A DNA stretch of 64,000 nucleotides from Galaxea fascicularis (taxonomy: Eukaryota; Cnidaria; Anthozoa; Scleractinia; Euphylliidae): positions 17,898,226-17,962,225 of the forward strand of contig OX419341.1 in NCBI GenBank assembly GCA_948470475.1. The letters are read 5' to 3'. Made by a program: the position numbers and the translations under genes. Of the stretch, positions 56,133 through 64,000 are shown one piece after another. A model generated the notes under the pieces. The model was given only the letters and a program-made list of their open reading frames with translations. It was not told the origin of the DNA and did not search any database. Position 1 is the stretch's first letter, and each line of letters starts with the position of its first letter.

Positions 56133-57469
56133 GATTGTTTTCAGTCACGTGACCAGCAGCCATATTGGTTCAATGAAACAGAAGAAAGTATTTGCATAAA
56201 ACTTGTTCACCAGCATGGTGGCCATTCCTTTGTTTTTGTGCACCAACATGTCCGCCTTGACGCCACGTGAAAACGATCTATAGACCACCATTGTGTAGTT
56301 TGTTTTCAGAGTGGGTTAGCTGTGCTGAAACATTTTCATGATCATGCAAAGGCATTATGGGGATCGGGCCGGACGGTTATCCACCAAGTGGTAAAATTGG
56401 CAAGACCGAGATCTTTACAATAATAACACAAATGCGGCTTGTCTGTCTGAGAGAAATTCAGTTAGAATCTCGGTTATCACAAATGCGAAGACTTGTGTTG
56501 GAAGTGGAGAAAATGTTGTTTTTTTTTTTTAGCTTTTTGGCATCAGCTATACGACTGTCCTGACTATCATTTCCTTATTAATAGCTGAACTACGGTCCAG
56601 CATTTTCATTGGCTAGGTGCACACAGGCTATAAGCTCGTAATAGCGAGGGCCTCAAATATGGTCAATGAGCTCTTCGAAATATGGAAGTTAAGTAAAGCC
56701 ATTGACAAAAAGTCTCTTAGCGAGTGTGTAACGGCGGTCGAAACACCAGAACCAACGATCCGACAACTTGTCTGGTATCGACGCACCAATAAGCAAGATA
56801 TACTTAACGGATAATCACTTGTGAGGTTTTTATTCCAGATCATATCGTAAACTGAAATTAATAATACAAGGAAAAGCTAGAAATCTCAACATCTAAGAAA
56901 CGCGGCATTCCGATCATTCCTTCACAAATCGCGTGTTTCCAACAGTATAAGATATATAATAAAGTTACTACAAAATTCAAAGCATGACTTAGCAAAGATG
57001 TCTTATAACAAATCTAGCTCAAATGCTAACGAATATAGAGAAATCGGCATGGAAAAATCACTGTCTTAAATTAACAACAAATATGATCTATGCCACGAGG
57101 CACCCAAGCTTAAGGTACGTTGTACAAACTTCTACAAATCAACCTTAAAAAACAACAAACTGGCCTTTTAGGAGAAAGAAGGAAGCAAAAACTTACATAA
57201 CAGTCCTGCTCTGCCGTAGCTTGTCCAAGAACCGCAATATTCGTACAACGACAACTAATCCGAAGAGGGTGATCTGAACTCTACGTCGACCTTTGACCAA
57301 CCAACTGAACTTGCTATAAGGCGTTGCTATAATATGGATTGCGTGCTTACGAATACAAAACGTCTTTAATTGATTACAGGAACAAAGTTCCATTATTAAG
57401 TTATTTTTGGGAATGTCATGCAATGCAGTAACAGAGTGTGTACAAATAATTTTAATTTCATGTAACACT
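56133..57469. other. non-coding stretch, nothing recognised
   Basis: Apart from the repeat shared with 26296-26475 (inverted, at about 56125-56290) I see no gene. A poly-T at 56518-56530 and short frames are not informative. Confidence 0.35.
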
Positions 57470-58020
57470 GGAACCGTAATACAAATAAAATTCCCATTTC
57501 ATTTGCTAAGAGTTTTAGAATAACAAAGACGACAGTTATGAGCATGTCTAAAGAACATTCTTTGCACTTGCCCTGAGATTGTTTTCAGAGCTGTTAATGT
57601 TTAATTAGATAATGACAACACGGGCAGCAAAACCGATACTGAAATGCCAGTTACTCGGGCTTGCTAGATATGAAATGATCATAATCACCTCGGAGCTACC
57701 CTGGTTATTTATCATTCATATTCAAATCACCCTAGTGGAATAATTGTTAAAAGATACCTTGCCTAGGGGTCGAGCGTCTAGTGCATTTAGTATCAAGCAT
57801 GTGACAGCTGCAAAATGGCGGCGAAGATTCTGTGTTGCTCTCGAGGAAATATTTAATTTTTTTTGTTACCAAAATATCTCATTTGTGCGCAATAAAATGT
57901 GAACGAACCAAAAAAATGTGTGAGTTTGCTAGTTTAAATATTTCATTCGCACGTCTGAATTGATTTCGATGTGTAAAATAACGAAATCTCTTTGTTCAAT
58001 TATCTGCAATTAGAGGGATG

Positions 58021-58487
58021 AAAAATAGGAATACATTAGTTAAATGAAAAGCGTTCGTTAATACCATGGGGATTAAGGGTGCCGATTTGGAAGATGAATC
58101 CCTGTTTCAGATTCTTGCCGCTTTCCGTCGTACCTTGATGTAGGAAAAGGCCGCAGATAGCCATGTGTTGTTTGGAGTGGTTGAGTGCCTTTCCCTACAT
58201 CAAGGTACGACGGAACAGGGATTCATCTTCCAAATCGGCACCCTTAATCCCCACGGTATTAACGAACGCTTTTCATTTAACTAATGCATTCCTATTTTTC
58301 ACGTTGTCATGTTACCTCCAACAGCGTAGCTCCTACTCCACTATAAATACTACACACAACCCATAATTCCTCGATTCGCTCTGACGAAGGGCTAACGCTC
58401 GAAACGTCAGCTTTTAGAATCCCTGTACGGTGGTCAATTTACATTTATCAACTCTGTTGATAATACTAAATCTTTGTGTACTATTTC

Positions 58488-58523
<36 letters not shown>

Positions 58524-58530
58524 CCCCCTT
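58021..58530 (+). mobile_element. Penelope-like element 3' fragment with inverted 5' arm
   Basis: 58021-58150 is an inverted copy of 58188-58299. The right arm has a frame ending FQIGTLNPHGINERFSFN before a TAA at 58282, which I recall as the C-terminal end of coral Penelope-like proteins (not verified). It is followed by a hammerhead-like motif (58373-58421) and GAATCCCTGTACGGTGGTC...CCGACGCAGCACCAC, a terminal-repeat-like sequence also seen at 49155-49505. ORF end, ribozyme and terminal repeat in this order fit a Penelope-like element 3' end with an inverted 5' truncation. Confidence 0.6.
58373..58421 (+). ncRNA. small hammerhead-like ribozyme, Penelope-associated
   Basis: Stem I: GAUUC (58373-58377) and GCU (58378-58380) pair with GAAUC (58417-58421) and AGC (58409-58411) around an internal loop. 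Core strand CUGACGA (58381-58387) is followed by one extra A. Stem II GGGC (58389-58392) pairs with GCUC (58397-58400) over loop UAAC. GAAA is at 58401-58404, CG acts as a one- or two-pair stem III, and UC is the cleavage position. Very short stem III is known for hammerhead variants in Penelope-like elements, which act as dimers. Confidence 0.65.
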
Positions 58531-58870
58531 TATTTACTTATCCAACGACTGACGTCTCCTTCGATTATGGCATTTCCAGACTTCACAAAATCATTTGTGC
58601 TTCACATGGACGCATCACAAGATGGGCTTGGTGCCGTTCTGTATCGGGAACAGAATGACAAATTGAGAGTTTTGGGGAATGCTTCTAGGACACTAACACA
58701 AGCGGAGAAAAATTATCACATGCATGCTGGAAAGTTGGAGTTTCTGGCCCTCATATGGGCAGTAACTGAGAAATTGCGCGATTACTTGTATTACGCCACC
58801 TCTCTTACCGTCTACACAGACAGCAATCCTGATACTTACGTGCTAACGCCAGCCAAACTGTCTGTTGATC
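58530..58870 (+). pseudogene. gypsy RNase H fragment
   Basis: The frame LLIQRLTSPSIMAFPDF, then ASQDGLGAVLYREQNDK and YYATSLTVYTDSN matches the remnant at 12340-12600 closely and includes a segment deleted there. The first RNase H aspartate region reads HMDAS. It ends at PAKLS in a short TGTCTGTTGATC duplication. Neighbouring gypsy domains are absent. Confidence 0.85.
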
Positions 58871-59994
58871 TGTCTGTTGATCTTGGAGCGCCCCTTTATT
58901 ACTGGATTTGGCCAGTGTGTTCACAGCCTCCCTGCTACTAGAGGGCTTAAGGAGAATTGTCTGAAATTCGAACATTCTCACCGGGAATGCCCAAGGAGTG
59001 CAAGTCAACAAGACGCCTATGCTGAGAGGCACTGACGGTGTGGCGTCAGAAAACAGACTTAATAGTTTGGCCATATTTAGGAAAATACTTTCATTTTTGG
59101 TGGGGGAATGTGCAGAGTGCGTGACGCGTGACATGCTATGTTGCTTTCCGGTATCGCAGTGTATGCTGGGACATGAGAACCGAACCGCGTGGTCGTAAGT
59201 TGTTGAAGAGTCTTGAAAAGTACGGAATTTGTACTTAGAATAAAGCGTTTCTTTCCAGCCTGTTTGGAACTTGTAACATATAAAGCAACCAACAAATTTC
59301 TCATACAACAGTCAGGTCATCCGAGATCAAAGCTACAGTCTTGAACCCTAGCGAATGTACAGAAAAATACGACATCTGAGAGCCACATGGATTAGCGTTG
59401 TAAAGAAAGAGTCAGAAAATGTAGAAATGCGTATCACTGAGCAGTAAAACTAATTTCACAGGTTGATAACTTTGGCATGTCTTACCATACCAAATTAGTC
59501 TTGTGGAATACTTGCCAATATCACGTGACCTTGCTTTGTGTTTCGCGTCACACAAAAGCGCAATTTTGAAAATGGAAAAAGGTTTTACTACAAAATTTGG
59601 AAAACAGTTAACCATATTGTTAGTTTACGTTGCAGTGTTCACATTCTGCCTTGTATGGTGGTACTTATGTTTTATATTTCATGTTTATGAAGTCGTGTAG
59701 CTTAATTTGACCGTTAACGTTTCATCATCGGTCACGTGATTTGGAATTTAAAAGTCAAAATTTGTCTAATATTCGGCAGCGGCCAAAAACAGATTTGAGT
59801 CAAATATTGCGGCTGACCAGACCTACAATAGTTTCCTGAGTTGATCGGAAATGAGAAAACTGTATGGAGGAAATTCTACAGTTGCTAAACCGAACAAAAT
59901 AACAAAATATCATCCAGTAACCTTTTTCACCTCTAATCCATGAATAATTATGCACAGTCAGAATATAACACCTCACCACACCACAGCACTCTTA
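58871..59994. other. non-coding stretch, nothing recognised
   Basis: A minus-strand frame of 167 codons at 58805-59308 partly lies over the gypsy fragment and has no family features. It is regarded as chance. Confidence 0.35.
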
Positions 59995-60020
59995 AGCGGC
60001 CTTCACACGACAAACTAAAG

Positions 60021-60197
60021 TTGGCAAACTCGTGTTGGCAAACTCAAGTTGGCGTGTGTGAAAGACACAACAACAGTTGTCAGGCATGTTGGCAAACTGT
60101 TGGCGAGAAATAGAACTTGTCTCTATTCTCGCCAACTTTTTCACCAACTTTTTCGTGTTGGTACTCTCGTATTTGACGTGTGAAAGATTGGCAAACT
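60021..60197. promoter_or_regulatory. subterminal TTGGCAAACT repeats
   Basis: Copies start at 60021, 60035, 60089 and 60188; inverted relatives lie at 60128-60150. Such clusters near Harbinger ends are candidate binding sites for the element's own DNA-binding protein and may overlap the promoter of the MADF gene at 60266. Confidence 0.55.
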
Positions 60198-60265
60198 TGA
60201 GTTGTTGCCTTTAAACCAATCAAAATTCGTGCTGTATTCACGTGATTTGCGTGACACTTCACAAA

Positions 60266-62631
60266 ATGGCGGACGAGAGACAGGATGAAGCGACGACATT
60301 TCAATTTATCAATGAAGTCCACAATTGTCCGGCTTTGTGGGACATTTCGTGCCCAGAATATAAAGATACCAAAAACAAGCAAAAGAAAATGGAAGAAATA
60401 GCGGAGAGACTGCGGTTGAAAGGCGGTAGGTAAAGTTTGTTTTCCGTACTGCTAAGCTATATTTTAGTTTCGTTCTTGGTCGTTTTTCAAGATTTCCGTG
60501 TTCGCGACTATATCCACTTTTGTTGAGCGTTTGTGGTGTTAATTTATGGAGTGCATCCACTGTATAATTTTGTGAATCTGAAACTGTGGTAATAGTCGAA
60601 GTGCCAAGGCTGCTTATCAGGATACATTGTATATCACTGATTGTACCGCGAACATGTATACACATATACACTTCAGTGTATACAGGCTGCTTTGATGTAT
60701 TTTTTTTGTTTTTCAACTAACAGTACATGTCTTTGTTTCATTAATTTGGATATTCACGTGTAATTAAGTAACATTTTTTTTACAAATCAACATTTATGAT
60801 TTCATAACAATAGTGAAAGGTCATCAAAGAAAATAAGAATGTTATCTGTTATCACAATACTGTGTATATTTGGGAAAACAACTTGCAATATTATTTTGAT
60901 TAACGTACTGAGGTGTTTCAACATATTTTTCTCTACAGCAGAAGAAGTTAAAAAGAAATTGAACAGTCTAAGGACATACTATAATAAGGAACTCAAGAAA
61001 GTACAATCATCCAAAAAAAGTGGGGCAGGCACTGCGGAGCTATATGTCTCTGGGTGGACATACTATGATGCTCTTGATGCCTTTCTCAAAAGCCAAGTTC
61101 TGCCCCGTAGAACTTTGTCAAACATGGTGAGCATAACACAACCTTACAATAATAAATGTTATGTTGATTTAAATCATGTCCCATTGCCAGTCTACTTGGC
61201 CATTGGTTATGAAATAATCCAGGAATTCCTCTCTGATTTCTCTTGCCTGTAATGAGCTCCTGTTAGACCCTTGTAGACAGACAGAGGGTAACTGTGCATT
61301 TGGGTTTTGCCGCCATTCTCCAGGCAGAAGCTCATGTGCTGCAGTCTCTGAATCCCCCACAGCTTGGCTATATTCAACACTCTTTGTGCGAAGATAATTG
61401 TGTAATGCAACAGCTGCAAGCACAATTACCTCAGCCTTTTTTGGCTCAAGTGAAATGGTTGACTGAAAGATTCGAAATCTGTGGACCAGAATTCCAAAAG
61501 CATTCTCACTGACTCTGCGAGCTCTGGATAGCCTGTAGTTAAACACTCTTGAGGCATCATCTAGACTTTTAGCTGGGTAGGGTTTCATAAGGTTTTCTTT
61601 GAGTGGAAATGCCTCATCTGCAACAATAACATAAGGCACAGGAGTGCACCTTTCTGGGAGACAAGTAGCAGGTGGAATGCCAAGGCTGTTGTTATCCAAA
61701 GCTGCTTGTAGGCAAGATTCCCTTAATACTCCTCCATCACTGATTCTGCCATTAGACCCAACATCTACAAAGATGAACTTGTAGTCAGCACCCACCAATG
61801 CCAGAAGTACAATGCTGAAAAAGCCTTTATAGTTAAAGAACATGCTACCACTGTGTTCAGGAGCCTTAATGGCAATGTGCTTGCCATCTAAAGCTCCCAA
61901 ACAGTTTGGAAAATTCCACTTAGACATGAAGCAGGTTGCAACTTCTTTCCATCCTTCTGCAGATAAGGGCACCTAAAATGTCATTGAATAATACTCGATA
62001 TTAATAGTTGTAATAAATAAAATTATTAATGCAACTTGCTTTGTCAGTGTACACTGGAAATGACTTGCTTTAGCTATTCAAGGAAGATGTATACAAGGAT
62101 TATTAATATTATTCTGTAGATAACTTATTATATCCATCAAATGAGAATTTATCTTTTCCTTAGAATGATTTTGACAATGCAGAACCTACATGTACAGATA
62201 TGCTTCAAGAAAGCAACAATAAAGAAAATGAACCTCCCTCTTCTACAGTTTCAAAAAAGAGGAAATCTGCACGCGAAGAAGAGGATATCCTGACATGTGT
62301 TCTAAACATCATGAAAAATCAACCACCAGTTCCATTGCTTAACAATAATATTGACGACAATGATCTCTTTGGGCAAGTTGTGGGATCACACATGAGAAGA
62401 ATTCCAGACGGTCGTGCAAAAGAAATGCTTAAACTAAAAATCCAGCAACTGCTTGTTGAAGCAGAGTTCAAAGAAGATCAGTTGGTAAGAAATCCTATGA
62501 CATCAGTGTGGCCAGGACAGTTGGGAAATGCGAGCATCTGTGTACTGCCACAGACATTACTCCCATCAAGTTCAGCTGATAGCATTACCTATACCACCAT
62601 AGGTAGCCCTGATAGAGGGCTGAAATATTAA
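60266..62631 (+). CDS. MADF-BESS DNA-binding protein of the Harbinger element
   Basis: Exons 60266-60425, 60939-61126 and 62164-62631 join in phase (1, 0) to 271 codons plus stop. Donors are GTAGGT and GTGAGC; acceptors CTACAG and CCTTAG. Exons 1-2 form a MADF domain (FQFINEVHNCPALWD, then VKKKLNSLRTYYNKELKKV and SGWTYYDALDAFL), a Myb/SANT-like DNA-binding fold. Exon 3 has a basic KKRKSAREEE patch and a BESS-like motif (DLFGQVVGSHMRRIPD). PIF/Harbinger elements need such a partner to bring the transposase to the ends and into the nucleus. Exon 3 lies within an intron of the opposite-strand transposase. Confidence 0.8.
61169..61972 (-). CDS. Harbinger transposase exon 3 (catalytic)
   Basis: 268 codons including stop; starts VPLSAEGWKEV right after the acceptor. 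It contains the DDE residues and ends at WQWDMI. The whole exon sits in intron 2 of the plus-strand MADF gene. Confidence 0.9.
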   Translation of the reverse strand: MPLSAEGWKEVATCFMSKWNFPNCLGALDGKHIAIKAPEHSGSMFFNYKGFFSIVLLALVGADYKFIFVDVGSNGRISDGGVLRESCLQAALDNNSLGIPPATCLPERCTPVPYVIVADEAFPLKENLMKPYPAKSLDDASRVFNYRLSRARRVSENAFGILVHRFRIFQSTISLEPKKAEVIVLAAVALHNYLRTKSVEYSQAVGDSETAAHELLPGEWRQNPNAQLPSVCLQGSNRSSLQAREIREEFLDYFITNGQVDWQWDMI

Positions 62632-64000
62632 ATGGGGACTTTATAAAGTTTATGTATTTATTGCCCTTGAAATTACATGTGATATTAATAATATTGTGCA
62701 TTGTTTCAAATTTTTATGTATTTATTGCCCCTACAAATTACACATTTAGTATTGAGCAACATTGTAAAAAAATATGAATTAACTATTGATTGTATTTGTG
62801 GTTTGTTTTGTCATCAATTTTGTTGTCACAAGTTATTGAATCCACTAGGATGTACGAACCATACAGGTTCAGGTCCTATCTGATTGGCTTCTGTTGTGAC
62901 CACCAACATTTCAGAAACAATCCCAGTGCTATCTGCTTCTTCAATTTATGCCCAAAAACTGTATTACTGTACCTGTAAATAATTGTTAGACTGAAGACTC
63001 TGATAGATAGCCTGACACACTTCAGGTACAAATTCTGATATAGTTGAAGTCCCTATTCTGAAGGCGTAATGAAGACTTGTATATGACTCTCCTACAAATT
63101 TGATGTATAAAGATCATCAATCAATCATATTCATTATTCAATGATTTCAGTTCTTGTGGGATGATAGCTAGCTAGGGTGTATCAAATGAACTCCTGTAGA
63201 AAACTCAATGGAGGAAACTGCTTTTGCAGTTGTATAATATGATTGGCGAGGTCAATTCTGCATTTTGCCTGAAAGTTGAAATGGATCTACTCTTGTTTCG
63301 GAGCTTCATCAGGTTCTGCGTGAGGTGTTTCGATATCACCAGCAAATGAAACCGGGAGTTTTCACGCCAAAACGTCTTTGAAAACGTCGACTATCGATTA
63401 AAAAAAATCTCAACTCTATATTGTCAAAAATCTTTTGAAGATTCTCATAAGTCTGATAGGGAGACACTTTAATTTTTGACTAGTAAAATTGTGATGTGAA
63501 CATCGACGAGTCTAGGCGGGATGTGATAAGCGAGAGCGAGGAATTGTCTCCTCGGCGGTCCGCTCCGTTTGTTTATTATGAAGCGGATTTTTTTATGAAA
63601 CGCGAATTAACTTCTACTTCGCGAAATAGTTGTTTTGGACACTTCAGAGATGTATCATATTTATTGCAAGCTGTTAACGTGTAAAACAGCCCGCGGTATT
63701 GCGAGGAACGGGATGTTTTTGGTAAAATACGATCGCATAACCATACAAGTATAAACCGTGCTACAAACTCACCAGTCGCAAGATACCTCAAGGTAAGGGC
63801 TAACTTCTCACCGGCTGGGATGCTCTTACGCATGTTGGTGTCCTGTTTCTGTATGTGTGGCTTAACCATTTCTAAAAGCTCGTCGAAGCAAGTTTGATCC
63901 ATGCGCAAATAATTTTTGAAACCCGCGTCATCTTCTGCGCGAAGCTCTTTGACGAGCGTATTGTACGCGCCAAGGGACGGATTTCTGCTTATGTAGGGTT
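61169..64000 (-). CDS. HARBI1-type Harbinger transposase (5' end outside window)
   Basis: Exons on the minus strand: >64000-63773, 63091-62973 and 61972-61169, with donors GTGAGT and GTACAG and acceptors TTTGTAG and TTTTAG, in phase throughout. Exon 1: LGAYNTLVKELRAEDDAG, then FKNYLRMD and GEKLALTLRYLAT. Exon 2: YAFRIGTSTISEFVPEVCQ. Exon 3 is the DDE_Tnp_4 nuclease with GALDGKH (first D), VDVGSNGRISDGG (second D) and RARRVSENAFG (E). All three acidic residues are present and no frame break is seen, so the enzyme could be active. Confidence 0.88.
62973..63091 (-). CDS. Harbinger transposase exon 2
   Basis: 119 nt, helix-turn-helix-like region (SLHYAFRIGTSTISEFVPEV). Too short for simple ORF finding; found from splice sites and phase. 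Confidence 0.85.
63773..64000 (-). CDS. Harbinger transposase exon 1 (partial)
   Basis: The frame runs in from beyond the window edge (NPSLGAYNTLVKEL) and ends ...LRYLATG at donor GTGAGT, leaving one base that is completed by exon 2. Confidence 0.85.

Larger units (their letters stand above)
49745..58030. repeat. paralogous block matching 1100-10000
   Basis: Collinear matches in the same orientation: 1104-2640 with 49746-51560, 7005-8640 with 51590-53630, and 9400-9950 with 57470-58020. Block 1 has the extra 2700-6990 insertion and the large microsatellite. Block 2 has a Harbinger MITE, a SINE and the 53,640-57,470 stretch. Both carry a PAN-EGF-Link gene, so this is a segmental duplication of a host gene. 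Confidence 0.85.
59995..64000. mobile_element. PIF/Harbinger DNA transposon, right end outside the window
   Basis: It encodes both standard proteins of the superfamily: a HARBI1-type DDE transposase (minus strand) and a MADF-BESS DNA-binding partner (plus strand). The left end is placed at GCGGCCTTCACACG after TTAA; a TAA there would be the 3-bp target site. Just inside are four copies of TTGGCAAACT (60021-60197) and inverted CGCCAACTTT words, as subterminal binding sites. The right terminus is not in the window. Confidence 0.7.

Noticed and set aside
58805..59308. 167-residue minus-strand ORF
   Set aside because: It starts over the gypsy RNase H fragment on the opposite strand and shows no domain.

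Overview
This window looks like nuclear DNA of an anthozoan cnidarian, most likely a stony coral. It is AT-rich and intron-bearing, and host exons encode secreted PAN/apple, EGF-like and Link modules. It is packed with transposable elements of every major class: Ty3/gypsy, LINE, Penelope-like, tRNA-derived SINEs, PIF/Harbinger, piggyBac-like, a Mutator-like transposase, and many foldback elements or MITEs. The species assignment is inference from protein content and repeat style; no rRNA or mitochondrial marker is present.

Layout. (1) 1-10,000: a block holding host gene 1, a four-exon PAN-EGF-Link secreted protein on the minus strand, with a 4.3 kb transposon-like insertion in its second intron. 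(2) 11,200-13,560: a broken Ty3/gypsy remnant that carries an unexpected MYND zinc finger, cut by a 0.4 kb MITE. (3) 14,227-20,146: a very young Ty3/gypsy element with two identical 151-bp LTRs, a 4-bp target duplication, gag, pol and a canonical GGGAAAC -1 frameshift site, but with a stop codon in the gag zinc knuckle. (4) 20,150-39,480: mostly non-coding DNA with an orphan PAN exon, LINE fragments, SINEs, MITEs and a Penelope-type hammerhead-like motif. (5) 39,495-48,687: a minus-strand gene fusing a Mutator-like transposase to a DEDDh exonuclease, now a pseudogene. It is split by a 1.0 kb piggyBac-like insertion (TTAA target duplication) and a 4.5 kb LINE. (6) 49,745-58,030: a paralogous copy of the first block with host gene 2, distinguished by a Harbinger MITE, two SINEs and a Tc1-like MITE. 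(7) 58,021-58,870: a Penelope-like 3' fragment with a hammerhead-ribozyme-like fold, joined to a gypsy RNase H remnant. (8) 59,995 to the window end: an apparently intact PIF/Harbinger element whose MADF-BESS gene (plus strand) and HARBI1-type transposase (minus strand) have interlocked exons.

The two PAN-EGF-Link genes are the only clear host genes. All four exons of gene 1 join in phase to predict a 267-residue secreted protein that could bind glycosaminoglycan such as hyaluronan through its Link domain. Gene 2 has the same exons but a 4-nt insertion at the end of its PAN exon that breaks the phase. Everything else that codes is transposon-derived. All exon models rest on splice-site and phase reasoning by eye.
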